Positions 17,766-27,440 of a DNA stretch of 64,000 bases are shown here, piece by piece. The notes beneath the pieces were generated by a model. That model saw only the letters and a program-made list of their open reading frames with translations. It made no database searches and was not told the origin of the DNA. The position numbers and the translations under genes were made by a program. The DNA is from JALZUR01 sp965205365 (GTDB lineage Bacteria; Bdellovibrionota; Bdellovibrionia; Bdellovibrionales; UBA1609), in assembly GCA_965205365.1 (NCBI GenBank), contig CBDBGT010000005.1:496001-560000 (forward strand). The letters are read 5' to 3'. Positions within the stretch are counted from its first letter, which is position 1. Each line of letters begins with the position of its first letter.

Positions 17766-18263
17766 ATGAAAGTTGAGCCAAATTTAGAAAATATAAAACT
17801 TTTTTTAAGTGATGTAGATGGCGTTATGACAGATACGCGTATCTTCTTAGGAGCTCATGGGACTTGGACAAGGCAGTTTTCTGTGTATGATGGTATAGGT
17901 TTAAAAAGACTTCAAGAGCGTGGAGTCCAGGTTGGAATTATCACAGCAGCTAAAGCTGAAGACATTAGAAAAAGATTTGAGTTCTTGAAAATAGATTTTT
18001 TCTATGAAGGAGCTAAGAATAAAGTTGATCATTTAAATGAAATTATTGAAGAAACAGGGTTGTTGCTAAATGATATAGCATATATTGGAGATGACCTTAT
18101 GGATCTTCCGGTTATAGAGAGGGTGGGTTTTGGCGTCACAGTTCCCCATGCACTTAAAAACATTAAAGATAAAGCAAGCTATACGACTATAAATCCAGGG
18201 GGATTTGGTGCTGTTCGAGAGGTTTGTGAAATGATCATTTCCAATAAGGAAGGTGGGCTGTGA
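17766..18263 (+). CDS. kdsC: 3-deoxy-manno-octulosonate-8-phosphatase
   Basis: HAD-family phosphatase releasing KDO from KDO-8-phosphate. The catalytic motif is FLSDVDGVMTD. GIGLKRLQERGVQVGIITA holds motif II, and IAYIGDDLMDLPVI is motif IV. FGVTVPHALKNIKDKA is the characteristic KdsC ending. At 165 residues with no cap domain it matches the tetrameric KdsC type. It ends in a four-base overlap with the first outer-membrane barrel gene, so KDO synthesis is physically joined to the gliding-type cluster downstream. kdsA was not found in the window. Confidence 0.93.
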   Translation: MKVEPNLENIKLFLSDVDGVMTDTRIFLGAHGTWTRQFSVYDGIGLKRLQERGVQVGIITAAKAEDIRKRFEFLKIDFFYEGAKNKVDHLNEIIEETGLLLNDIAYIGDDLMDLPVIERVGFGVTVPHALKNIKDKASYTTINPGGFGAVREVCEMIISNKEGGL

Positions 18264-19012
18264 TAATGTGTAGAAAGTATATTTTTGTTTTAATAAATCT
18301 AGTGTTTGTAAGCTATGCTTTTTCAGAAGTTAAACTAACTTTTCCTGAAGAGGAACTTGCAACAGAATCTGTTTTACCAAAGTTTGAAACGACATTAGCT
18401 GTTAGAAACAGAAAAGTTAATCATAAAGGAAAATTTGAAATAAATTTTATGGGGGGAATAGTTGCTTCAGAGCCCATATATGATCCTTTAAGTTTTGGGC
18501 TGTCCTTGTCATATCATTTTAACAATATTCAAGGAATTCATATAATGGCTCTAATGTTTAGTGATGGTCTATCTAAGAGCGGTAAAAGTTTGCAAAACGG
18601 CAATGTAATCGGAGATTCAGGAAGTAAATCAGGGCAAGAGTTTGATGCTTTAAAAGCACCACATAAGGAATTTATGCTTGCAGCACATTATCAGTATACT
18701 TCTTATTATGGAAAAATTTCTTTAACACGTGAGAACATAATGAATCTAACATTATCTGGACTATTTGGTGGGGGATTTTATTCCATGAGCGGTTTAACAG
18801 CTCCAGCTGTAAACTTAGGGGTGAGTCAAAGACTTTATTTTAATTCAAGTGTTGCCTTTCGCTTTGATATTTTATTTTCACTATTTTATGGTCCAAATAT
18901 TACAAGTGCAGGAACTCTTAAACCTAAAGATCCAGTTCCAGATGTTGGAAAATTTGATAAATCAATACAGTTTGATACAAATGTTTACATGGGGGTAAGT
19001 ATTCTTTTGTAG
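18260..19012 (+). CDS. Outer-membrane beta-barrel protein of the Glt-like cluster (GltA/GltB-like)
   Basis: A 250-residue exported protein. The signal peptide (KYIFVLINLVFVSYAFS) is followed by alternating hydrophobic strands such as FEINFMGGIVAS and GLSLSYHFNN, and repeated Gly/Tyr-rich strands up to a terminal VYMGVSILL. This fits the myxobacterial-type outer-membrane barrel domain found with gliding genes. The GTG at 18260 has AAGGAAGG at the correct spacing and overlaps the kdsC stop; an ATG at 18266 is the alternative. It is paired with the similar protein at 19085, as GltA and GltB are in Myxococcus. Confidence 0.7.
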   Translation: MIMCRKYIFVLINLVFVSYAFSEVKLTFPEEELATESVLPKFETTLAVRNRKVNHKGKFEINFMGGIVASEPIYDPLSFGLSLSYHFNNIQGIHIMALMFSDGLSKSGKSLQNGNVIGDSGSKSGQEFDALKAPHKEFMLAAHYQYTSYYGKISLTRENIMNLTLSGLFGGGFYSMSGLTAPAVNLGVSQRLYFNSSVAFRFDILFSLFYGPNITSAGTLKPKDPVPDVGKFDKSIQFDTNVYMGVSILL

Positions 19013-19084
19013 AATTTAGTGGAATTTATAATAAATACATTAAGAACAAAATTTTGAATATGATCAGAGTTTTAGGAGTCAGAA

Positions 19085-19834
19085 GTGTTTAAAAATAAAA
19101 TATTATTTTCTTTATTAGCGTTTAAACTGCTTTCTTTAAATGTTTTTGCTCAATATAGTGAAGAGGGTCAGTACTACGAAGAAGTGAGTGTGGGTTCTAA
19201 GAAATTAGCTGAAGATATTTATGATTTAACCACATTAGAAAATTTAAAAGATATTGCTGTGATTCAAAGAAAATTTTTAAAAAAAACAGGAAGGTTTGAG
19301 TTTTTTGGAGCTGCAAATATAGTTTTAAACTCACAATACTTTAATCTTTTAGGTTTTAATGTAGCAGGAACATATCATTTTAGTGAAAGGTGGGGCATTG
19401 AAGTTCAAGGAATGCTTTTATCAAATTTAGAAAAATCTATTACAGAAGGTCTAAGAATAGACCAAGCTATTAGCACACAGAATATAATCACACCAAAATC
19501 TCATTATGGTTTAAATCTACGATGGTCGCCAATTTATGGAAAAATGTCCTTGCGTGAAAAAACAATTAATCCATTTGAAGTTTATTTTACATTAGGATTA
19601 GGTGTGACGAACACAGATGATACTCAATCAGTACTTACTATTCATGGGGGGCTTGGGCAGGTGTACCCTCTTTCAAAGGACACAACATTTAGATGGGGCC
19701 TTGGTTTAAATAACTTTTTTGCCAATGCAAAGAGTGATTTAAAGGGATCTATTCAAGGGCAAAAAGTCAATGCAAATTTATTTTATTTGTCTGCAGGTAT
19801 GAGTGTATATTTTCCATTTAGTAGGGAGAGGTGA
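19085..19834 (+). CDS. Second outer-membrane beta-barrel protein of the Glt-like cluster
   Basis: A 249-residue exported protein starting on GTG with AGGAG seven bases upstream. The signal peptide is FSLLAFKLLSLNVFA. KLAEDIYDLTTLENLKDIAV follows, and then the barrel strands FEFFGAANIVLNSQYFNLLG and WGIEVQGMLLSNLE, ending in LFYLSAGMSVYFPF. The N-terminal helix before the barrel and the terminal aromatic strand resemble its neighbour at 18260, so the two may be partner barrels. A role in anchoring the gliding machinery at the outer membrane is inferred from context only. Confidence 0.68.
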   Translation: MFKNKILFSLLAFKLLSLNVFAQYSEEGQYYEEVSVGSKKLAEDIYDLTTLENLKDIAVIQRKFLKKTGRFEFFGAANIVLNSQYFNLLGFNVAGTYHFSERWGIEVQGMLLSNLEKSITEGLRIDQAISTQNIITPKSHYGLNLRWSPIYGKMSLREKTINPFEVYFTLGLGVTNTDDTQSVLTIHGGLGQVYPLSKDTTFRWGLGLNNFFANAKSDLKGSIQGQKVNANLFYLSAGMSVYFPFSRER

Positions 19835-21351
19835 TGAGAGTGAAAATGTGTTTTTTAGTATTGATTTTGATTTTTTTCGGTTCTTCTCCAAGTTTTGCTT
19901 CACAAGGGCTTAATAGAGCAAGAAGTTTAAATGATATAGAAAATTATATTGATGCATCAAGAATTTTATATTCTTTATCGAAAAACTCTAAGTATAGAAA
20001 AGAGCAAGCTTTTATTGCATATGAAATGGCAAGAAGTTTTGAAGGGTTAGGGCTTAAACAGTCTGCAGTTTTTCAGCTTATTCGGGCTGTAAGGTATGGA
20101 CAAAATTTAATTCTTGCAAAATCTTTAGAGAAATTATCAAAATTAGCATTTGAAGTTGGAGACAGTATTGGTCTTAACTATGCCCTTTCAAAGATCAATA
20201 TTAAAAAATTTCCAAAAGGGCAAAAGCCAATCTTGTACTTTAGACTTGGAGAGGCGTATCTTGGTGTGAATAGGTTTAAAAAAGCTATTAAGATTTTTTT
20301 AAGAGTTCCTGAAGGTCATTATTTGTATTCTAAATCAAGGTACTTAATGGGTCTTGCTTATTCAGAAGATGGGCAATTAAAGGAGTCTTATAGTGCCTTT
20401 ACAAAGGCTGCTAACTCAAGAGCTGAAACAGGTATTGTTGATGATGAAAGGGTTGCAGCCTTAATGGGACGGGCAAGGGTTCTTTATCATCTGCAAAGGT
20501 GGGAGAGCTCATTAGAAGCATATAGACTTATTCCAAGAGACAGTAAGTACTTTCATGACATGATGTTTGAATCCGCATGGGCTATGCTTAGAGCTGGTAA
20601 ATTTAGAAGTGCTTTAAGCAACTTTCAATCACTACATTCAGAGTATTATGAGAATTACTTTTATCCAGAAGTAGCGCTACTAAGAGCTATAGTCTATCTA
20701 TATATCTGTAAAATTGATGAAGTTAATAAAGTGATTAGGTATTATGATAATATATATGGAAAAATGTATATAAAATTATCTAAGTATTTAAAGAAAAATA
20801 AGACATCAAGAGGAGATGTTATTGAATTTTTAACTTTACTTAAGAATTTAAATTCTGAAAGTGAAGTGGACAAAGCATCTTATAAGATACCTTATGTAAT
20901 CTTAAGGGATTTAAATAGGAATTTAAAAATTAAATCTAAAAGTGAATATTATAATAATATTCGAAATGAAATAGCTCGAGTTGATTCCATTGAAGGTTGG
21001 AATGGATCACGAATTAGAGCGGTTGTTAAAAATTCATTACTTATAAGAAAAAAAGCTAGTTTAAAAAGATTAGGCAAAGCGTTAAGAAAAGAAATAATTA
21101 AGGTTAGAAATGAGCTTGTTGACTTTGGAGATCAGAAAGAATTGATTAAATTTGAACTGATATCATCAGAAAAAGAGCAAGCAAGAAAAAAGCTTGAAAG
21201 GCGAGATAGTTTTTCTAAAAGCCAAGACGAGCCTAAAGCTAGTAGGTTTTCTTTTACAAAAAATGGTTATGAGTATTGGCCTTTTCAAGGTGAATATTGG
21301 TTAGATGAAATTGGAAATTATCATTACTTGGGGGCAAGTCGCTGTGAGTAA
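19834..21351 (+). CDS. Exported TPR protein of the Glt-like cluster
   Basis: A protein of about 505 residues. It begins at an ATG (19834) that overlaps the previous stop and has a GGAGAGG site. The signal peptide is VLILIFFGSSPSFA. The first 300 residues form degenerate TPR helices (for example ALSKINIKKFPKGQKPILYF, RLGEAYLGVNRFKKAIKIF and SRYLMGLAYSEDGQLKESY). The last third is highly charged and ends in YEYWPFQGEYWLDEIGNYHY. TPR periplasmic proteins such as GltE and GltD occupy this place in Myxococcus gliding clusters. Exact orthology is not decided. Confidence 0.7.
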   Translation: MRVKMCFLVLILIFFGSSPSFASQGLNRARSLNDIENYIDASRILYSLSKNSKYRKEQAFIAYEMARSFEGLGLKQSAVFQLIRAVRYGQNLILAKSLEKLSKLAFEVGDSIGLNYALSKINIKKFPKGQKPILYFRLGEAYLGVNRFKKAIKIFLRVPEGHYLYSKSRYLMGLAYSEDGQLKESYSAFTKAANSRAETGIVDDERVAALMGRARVLYHLQRWESSLEAYRLIPRDSKYFHDMMFESAWAMLRAGKFRSALSNFQSLHSEYYENYFYPEVALLRAIVYLYICKIDEVNKVIRYYDNIYGKMYIKLSKYLKKNKTSRGDVIEFLTLLKNLNSESEVDKASYKIPYVILRDLNRNLKIKSKSEYYNNIRNEIARVDSIEGWNGSRIRAVVKNSLLIRKKASLKRLGKALRKEIIKVRNELVDFGDQKELIKFELISSEKEQARKKLERRDSFSKSQDEPKASRFSFTKNGYEYWPFQGEYWLDEIGNYHYLGASRCE

Positions 21352-24300
21352 AACATTCGTTGTATTTTTTTTAGTAGGTATTTTTCCTATTAGTATAGGT
21401 TTGGCTAAAACAGTTAAAGATATAATTAAAGATATTGAAAAAAAGCAGGGTAAAATTCCTGTATATAAATTAAAAGAGACCCAGAAAAAAAGTCGAATTA
21501 AACTTAGAATGGAGCCGGCTAATAAATTTTCAGCTGTTTTTTCTGAAGGAACTGCAGAAAGAAATTTTGAAATAAAACTTAATAAAGAAATTGAACAACT
21601 CCACTATTTATCAAAAAAATTAAAAGGTGCTAAGACTAAGCAAAGAATCTGGCTGCGTTTAGCAAAAGCTTATTCTGAAAAGGCAGCGCTTTTGGAAAGA
21701 AGAGAGCAAGAAAAATATGATAAAAAATTAAAAACATACTTTGCAGGCTCAGGAGGTAAAAAACCCTTACTAAATCATTCTCAATCCAAAGTGTATAATA
21801 AAAAAGCAGTGAATTTATATAAGTACTATATGGAGAATCATCCAAAGGCTTTGGATTTAGATCAGGCTTTGTTTTTTTTAGGATATAATAGTGTCGGCCT
21901 TAATAGAACTGACGAAGCTGCTAAATATTATCGAATGCTTTCTAAGAAATTTCCCAACAGTGATTATATTCATGAGGCTAATTTATCCCTAGGAGACTAT
22001 TATTTTGATAAAGATAGAAAAAGTTTAGCAAAAAAATATTATTCTTTAGTTGCTTCGGATATAAGAAATTCTTTAGGGGCATTGGCATTATATAAGCTTT
22101 CTTGGGTAGAAAGAAAAATGGGTAATGATCAAACAGCATTGAAAAATTTGTTAAAAGTTATTAGACTTTCTAAAAATATTAGATTAAGGAATCAAAGAAA
22201 TATAGCTTTAGCAAGGGAAGCTAAAAAAGATCTTCCCATGTTTTACGTTGAAGCCGGAGATCCTAAAAATGCAGTAGTGTATTTTACAAATATAATGGGA
22301 AAAGATGAGGCATCAAAAGCAATAGAAAAACTTGCTTACTATTATGTTGATAAAGGTGATAGGGCAGAGGCTCAATACTTGTTCAATAAGCTTATTAAGA
22401 TAAATCCACAAAATGATAAAAGCTTTGATTACCAATATTCATTAGTAAATATGCAAGCATCAACAGGTCGTGTTGATTTGTATGAAAAAGAGCTTTACAG
22501 ATGGATTAAAAGATTTGGACCAAAGTCAAAATGGGCTAAAGTTTCAAGTGACAAACAAAAAGTTCAAGATTCTTTAAAAAAAGCAGAAATTTCTTTAAGA
22601 AGTCATGTTTTAAAAATTCATAATCAGTCAAGGCGCTCAAAGAATAGAAATCAAATGCTTAGAGTGGAGCAGGGGTATCAGCTTTATTTAGCGTCTTTTG
22701 TAGATACTTTGCATAATCCAGAAATGCAGTTTTATTATGGTGAGCTTTTGTATGAGCTAAAAGCGTATAAAGATGCATACCAAGCATATCAAAAAGTTAG
22801 GCCTTCAAAATACACCCAAAAAGCTAATTTAAATTCAGTTTTATCATTAGAGAAAACAATTCCTCAGGATGAAGAGGTTAGAGCTAAGGTTGGAAAATCC
22901 ACAGAAAAATACCCTCTTAGTAAGAACGAGGACTTATTTATTCAGGCTAGTAAGGCGTATCTTAAGGATATTAAAAATAAAGAGCAAAGAGTTGATATTA
23001 AATATAGAATTGCAAGTATTTATTATTCCCATAATTATTTTAGTAAATCAGAGGTGATTTTTAAAGAGATTATTAGAGACTATCCTAGTAGTAAATATTC
23101 ACGCTACGCTTCAGATTTAATAATAGATTCTTATAAGTTGAGGAAAGATTATGATGGTTTAGCAAAAGCAGGGTCTGAAATTATTAAAATTGGCAATAAA
23201 ACAGGTGGTGTTCAAACGTCAAAGGTAAAAGCGGTGTTAGAAAAATCAGCCTTTAAGAAAATTGAAAGCCTGGTTACTACAGCCAAATCCATTGAAATAG
23301 CAGAAGCCTTTGTGGCGTTTACTAAGACATATCCAAACTCTGTTTTTCAGGATCAAGCGTTTTATAATTCTGGTATTTACTATGAAAAAGCAGGGGAGTT
23401 AAAGCGTGCACTTACTGCTTATGAAATGGTGTCAGCCTCCTCAGAGAGTAAAGATTTATACAAGAATGCGCAGAAATTTTCAGCTTTTTTGTGTGAGAAA
23501 CTTGGTTACCTTATAAAAGCAGCGCGCTTATATGAAGTTATAGCACAATATAATGATGTTTCAGTTAAAGATAAGGCTAAATATCTTATAAATGCATCTA
23601 TTATAAGAGAAGCCTTTAATGACCCAGTAGGTTTGAAAAAAATCTTTTCAGATCTTAAAAAATATGATGGAAAAAAAAATGTGTATAAATATGATTTTCG
23701 TTTAGCAAAAGTATATCAAAGAATTGGAAAATACGAGTCTGCAAAAAATTCTTACATGAAGTTTTTTAATACGGCAAAGGGAGAGCCGTTTCTTCTTATT
23801 AAGTCAGCAAGAATTATAGGAGATTATTATCAAAATGCTAAAAATTACGATAAAGCACGTTATTGGTTTAAAGCAGCTACTTCAACATATAAAAAGTTTA
23901 AGAATAAGAGTGTAAAGGCAGCAGCATCAGATGTGGCGTACTCAACTTATAGGCTAAGTGATAAATTATTTTATACATATTTAGGCATTAAAATTCCGTT
24001 AGATCTAAAAAAACAACAACGTGTCGTTGATCAAAAATTAGATATGGTGAGTAAAATTGAGAAAGAAATGACTGATGTGATTAATTTTGATGATGGTTAT
24101 ACAATTGTTTCAGCATTAAATAGAATGGGGCAGGTACATCAACATTTAACTTTCGCGCTTTTAAACACGCCTCTTCCTAAAGGGTTAACCAGTGAAGAAA
24201 TTAGTGAGTATAAAAAGCTGTTAAAAGGAACTGTTAAACCATTTAAGGAGAATTCAGTAAAGGCTTATAAGAAAGCCTTGGAAAAAGGCAAAGCTTTGAA

Positions 24301-25081
24301 TGCATATAATAATGACTACTTAACTACACTCTTTGAACTTTCAAAAATTGATAGAAGGTACGCTAATTATAAAGTGCCGTTCTTATCCATGGGCAAACTT
24401 ATGCAGTATGATAATAGCACAATTTTAAACTATGCAGGGTTTTTAGAGTCTATGAGGAAGCCTGAAAATCTATTTTTAGATGAAATGAGTGTACTGCTGT
24501 CAAAGAATTTTGAAGACACAAATGCTTTGTATATGCTTGCCAACTATTATTATAAAAAAGGTTTTTCTGAAGTTTCAGATTTTTTTATGAATAGAACTTC
24601 AAAAAAATTTAAGAAAACTGCAGATTACTTTGTAATGAGGGGTTTGAATAAAATGCTTGAAAATAAAAGGCGTGTAGCAATTAAAGAATTCAATGAAGCA
24701 ATTAAAAAAGACCCAAATAGTTTATTGCCAAGAGCGAACTTATCATCACTTTATGCACAGTTTGGTGGATATGAGGAAGCCTATGAGCTTTTAAAAAATA
24801 AATTTTTGAAAGTTAATATGTCTAAAAATATGAAACATATTGTATTGAATAACTATGCATTAGGTTTGGTTTCTAAAAATAAAATTAATGAAGCTGTTAA
24901 AAAATTTAAAGTCTCACTTTCTAATAAACCTGATTATATAGAAACAGTTGGAAACTTAGCAATTATTACAAAAGTTATTCAAAAAAATAAAAATGAGGCC
25001 GAGCTGTACTTTAGTCAATATAAAAAGCTTGCTAAAGCACAGGTAGATATTGATAGAATATCCTTAATGGAGAATTTGTAA
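21344..25081 (+). CDS. Very large TPR protein of the Glt-like cluster
   Basis: About 1245 residues, the largest protein in the operon. The GTG at 21344 overlaps the previous stop, with GGGGG at 21330-21334 upstream. The signal region is VVFFLVGIFPISIGLA. Almost the whole chain is made of TPR-like helix pairs, such as ALFFLGYNSVGLNRTDEAAK, YKLSWVERKMGNDQTALKNL and LRANLSSLYAQFGGYEEAYE (approximate). The last 250 residues have the most regular repeats. In Myxococcus, long TPR proteins in the glt operons are periplasmic or surface scaffold parts. The product is inferred to span the periplasm as such a scaffold. Confidence 0.72.
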   Translation: MSKTFVVFFLVGIFPISIGLAKTVKDIIKDIEKKQGKIPVYKLKETQKKSRIKLRMEPANKFSAVFSEGTAERNFEIKLNKEIEQLHYLSKKLKGAKTKQRIWLRLAKAYSEKAALLERREQEKYDKKLKTYFAGSGGKKPLLNHSQSKVYNKKAVNLYKYYMENHPKALDLDQALFFLGYNSVGLNRTDEAAKYYRMLSKKFPNSDYIHEANLSLGDYYFDKDRKSLAKKYYSLVASDIRNSLGALALYKLSWVERKMGNDQTALKNLLKVIRLSKNIRLRNQRNIALAREAKKDLPMFYVEAGDPKNAVVYFTNIMGKDEASKAIEKLAYYYVDKGDRAEAQYLFNKLIKINPQNDKSFDYQYSLVNMQASTGRVDLYEKELYRWIKRFGPKSKWAKVSSDKQKVQDSLKKAEISLRSHVLKIHNQSRRSKNRNQMLRVEQGYQLYLASFVDTLHNPEMQFYYGELLYELKAYKDAYQAYQKVRPSKYTQKANLNSVLSLEKTIPQDEEVRAKVGKSTEKYPLSKNEDLFIQASKAYLKDIKNKEQRVDIKYRIASIYYSHNYFSKSEVIFKEIIRDYPSSKYSRYASDLIIDSYKLRKDYDGLAKAGSEIIKIGNKTGGVQTSKVKAVLEKSAFKKIESLVTTAKSIEIAEAFVAFTKTYPNSVFQDQAFYNSGIYYEKAGELKRALTAYEMVSASSESKDLYKNAQKFSAFLCEKLGYLIKAARLYEVIAQYNDVSVKDKAKYLINASIIREAFNDPVGLKKIFSDLKKYDGKKNVYKYDFRLAKVYQRIGKYESAKNSYMKFFNTAKGEPFLLIKSARIIGDYYQNAKNYDKARYWFKAATSTYKKFKNKSVKAAASDVAYSTYRLSDKLFYTYLGIKIPLDLKKQQRVVDQKLDMVSKIEKEMTDVINFDDGYTIVSALNRMGQVHQHLTFALLNTPLPKGLTSEEISEYKKLLKGTVKPFKENSVKAYKKALEKGKALNAYNNDYLTTLFELSKIDRRYANYKVPFLSMGKLMQYDNSTILNYAGFLESMRKPENLFLDEMSVLLSKNFEDTNALYMLANYYYKKGFSEVSDFFMNRTSKKFKKTADYFVMRGLNKMLENKRRVAIKEFNEAIKKDPNSLLPRANLSSLYAQFGGYEEAYELLKNKFLKVNMSKNMKHIVLNNYALGLVSKNKINEAVKKFKVSLSNKPDYIETVGNLAIITKVIQKNKNEAELYFSQYKKLAKAQVDIDRISLMENL

Positions 25082-25082
25082 A

Positions 25083-25349
25083 TTGATAAAATTGAAAGTG
25101 CTTATTCCCTTAATAATAATGATATTGTTTCATGGTGTTTCTTATGGACAACTAGACTTAGAATCGAAAAGAAAAACAACTAAGCTTGATTTTGAAGATG
25201 AGCTTATTGAAGGGAACACGTCATCTCCAGATTTATTGCTTATTTTAAAAAGTAAAAACGCTAGCTATGGTAGATTGTTAAAACTTAGAGATAACTTTTT
25301 GCCTGAAATTAACGAAACTAAATATGACATTTTAAAAGGGTCTAAATGA
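25083..25349 (+). CDS. Small exported protein of the Glt-like cluster (CglF-like?)
   Basis: An 88-residue protein beginning at a TTG one base after the previous stop. Residues 1-22 are a signal peptide (VLIPLIIMILFHGVSYG). The mature part contains LDFEDELIEGNTSSPDLLLI and RLLKLRDNFLPEI. This order, an acidic patch plus IEG, then a strand and a LIKLR-NF-PE helix, is reminiscent of the small gliding protein CglF. I recall this only as a pattern, so the assignment is tentative. Its stop overlaps the next ATG by three bases (ATGAG), so coupling is tight. Confidence 0.5.
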   Translation: MIKLKVLIPLIIMILFHGVSYGQLDLESKRKTTKLDFEDELIEGNTSSPDLLLILKSKNASYGRLLKLRDNFLPEINETKYDILKGSK

Positions 25350-27412
25350 GGGACCTTGTAGTTATTAGGGTGTATAGAGGAGAAAGATTAATTGCTGTAA
25401 AGCAGTTTTTATCTCCACAAATAGTAATTGGTCGTCAAAGTGATGCTGGCTTATCTTTAGATGATGAGCTTGTATCCCCTCTTCATGCTATTATAGAGCA
25501 AAGAAGTGATGGCTACTACATTTCAGATTTAGGTTCAGAGGGCGGTGTTTTTATTAAGGGGACAAAGGTCTTAGAGGCTCTTGTTGAAGAAGGAAAACCC
25601 ATTGAAATTGGACCCTACTCTATTAGATTTTATGTGGGTGTTCCTAAGCCCGCCATGGCAGATGATTATAAGAAAGAGGATGATGAGGAGCTTAAAGAGC
25701 CTGAAAAAGAAGTTGTAGAAACTAGGGTTAAACAGGCCTTAGAAGATGACCTGCCACCATTACCAACTGTACCAGACAGTATAAACTCCAAGACCCATGA
25801 TTTAGGAAATAAAGGAACAGATTCAAGTGTTTCTATGAGTGATAATAAAAAGCCCAGTTCAAATATAAATTTAAATCACAGCTTAAGTGTAAATGATGAA
25901 AAAGCTGGTGTAAAAATTCAAAGTAGAAATATTAAAGATGCAATAGACGCTCAAAAATTAGAGCCTATTTCTGGAGGGTATATAGCCTCAGTGAGTAACT
26001 ACCATAGTGTAGATGAAATTATAGACCCTTACTCAAGAGGGCCCACATTAGAAGTTGTTATTGCTTGGAAAGAAAGGGTTTTAAAAACCTATCATTTTTC
26101 TAATAAACGTCAAATATTTATGTCTGATTCTGAGAGCGCAGATATACATATGCCTATTTCTAGTAAGAACATGAAATACAAATTAATTTCTTTTTCTGGT
26201 GGGTGTATTGTTCATGTAGCAAACTCCATGGAGGGAGAACTTTATTATGATAATAAGCATGAAAACCTTAAAGCTCTAACAACTCAAGGTGCTTTGATTC
26301 AATCAAGTCACAGAGGATTGGAGCTTAAGCTTAATCAAGGTCAAATGGTAAAACTTAATTTACTAAGCAATAAAGTGTTTGCATATATAAGATTTGTTGA
26401 AGACACTCCAGCTACTGGAAAGATGCCAGTTTTTGATTTTACAACATCTGAAGCTGTGGGCATTTTTATGTCTTTTGCATCAGTTTTAGTTATTGCATTG
26501 TACATGCTTTTTTATGTGCCAAGTACATTAGAAAATAATGAAGATTTATTAAAAGATAGGCTTAAAAAAGCGGTCATTACGTTTAATCCTCCTCCTAAAA
26601 TAAAGATTTCCAAAAAAGTAGTGCCCATTCCAAAGCCTAAAAAACCAAAGGTGAGAAAAATTGTTGAAAAATCTAGAAAAATAAGCAAACCAAAACCAAA
26701 GGCTAGAGTGCTTAAAAAAAGCCCTTTAAAGCCAGCAGCTTTAAGTAAAGCAGGTAAGAAGGCTTTAAATATAAAAGTAGTTAAGAAAGATCTTAGAAAA
26801 ACAGGGCTTCTTTCAGTTTTAAGTGGAGGGGGTAAAAACACAGCTTTAAATAAGGCAACTTCAGGAGTGGGAGCTACAATAGGTGCTGCAGACTCTAAAA
26901 CAGGTTATCAAGGGCAGCTTTCAGATCAGGTAAGTGATAATACAGGAACAAAGCTTCAAGGTGGTCAAGGTGGTCAGGGTTTAAGGCTTGTGGGCGTTGG
27001 TGATTTAAAAACCTCAGGTAGAGGTGGTGGAACAAGTACTTATGGTGTTGGTGAGCTTGGAGGTAAGGGGACGTCTACAATTATAGGCTTGGATGGACTT
27101 GGAGAGGAGTTTTCTAGTACTATTGATAAAGAAGCTATTAGGCGGTTGATTCAAAAAAATAAGAATTCTCTTAGAGGTTGTTATGATAGAGCTTTAACTC
27201 AGAATGAGAATTTAAGTGGTAAGGTTGTACTTAGTTGGAGAATCACCAATGGGGGAAAAATGATTCAGCCTAAAGTTAAGAGCTCGACTTTAAATGACGC
27301 AGAAGTTGAGCAGTGTATAATTAGTAGATTAAGGGTTTTAACATTTCCAGACCCAGGGCCAAATGAAATTGCAGAAGTAGATTACCCATTTGTATTTAGT
27401 AGATCAAAGTAG
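25346..27412 (+). CDS. FHA - transmembrane - AgmX/TonB-type envelope protein (GltG-like)
   Basis: A 688-residue inner-membrane protein. Residues 1-100 form an FHA domain (VIGRQSDAGLSLDDELVSPL, HAIIEQ, SDLGSEGGVFIKG). A second FHA-like region lies near 230-340, and one transmembrane helix near 370-385 (AVGIFMSFASVLVIALYMLF). A proline/lysine-rich linker (IPKPKKPKVRKIV and so on) follows, then a Gly-rich stretch. The C terminus (RLIQKNKNSLRGCYDRALTQ, GKVVLSWRIT, VEQCIISRLRVLTFPDP) is the AgmX/PglI domain, related to TonB. Myxococcus GltG has the same order. The cytoplasmic FHA end should bind a phosphorylated partner while the periplasmic arm is driven by the adjacent TolQR-type motor. Confidence 0.85.
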   Translation: MRDLVVIRVYRGERLIAVKQFLSPQIVIGRQSDAGLSLDDELVSPLHAIIEQRSDGYYISDLGSEGGVFIKGTKVLEALVEEGKPIEIGPYSIRFYVGVPKPAMADDYKKEDDEELKEPEKEVVETRVKQALEDDLPPLPTVPDSINSKTHDLGNKGTDSSVSMSDNKKPSSNINLNHSLSVNDEKAGVKIQSRNIKDAIDAQKLEPISGGYIASVSNYHSVDEIIDPYSRGPTLEVVIAWKERVLKTYHFSNKRQIFMSDSESADIHMPISSKNMKYKLISFSGGCIVHVANSMEGELYYDNKHENLKALTTQGALIQSSHRGLELKLNQGQMVKLNLLSNKVFAYIRFVEDTPATGKMPVFDFTTSEAVGIFMSFASVLVIALYMLFYVPSTLENNEDLLKDRLKKAVITFNPPPKIKISKKVVPIPKPKKPKVRKIVEKSRKISKPKPKARVLKKSPLKPAALSKAGKKALNIKVVKKDLRKTGLLSVLSGGGKNTALNKATSGVGATIGAADSKTGYQGQLSDQVSDNTGTKLQGGQGGQGLRLVGVGDLKTSGRGGGTSTYGVGELGGKGTSTIIGLDGLGEEFSSTIDKEAIRRLIQKNKNSLRGCYDRALTQNENLSGKVVLSWRITNGGKMIQPKVKSSTLNDAEVEQCIISRLRVLTFPDPGPNEIAEVDYPFVFSRSK

Positions 27413-27440
27413 TTAGAATAAATAATTGTTGGAGGGCAGC

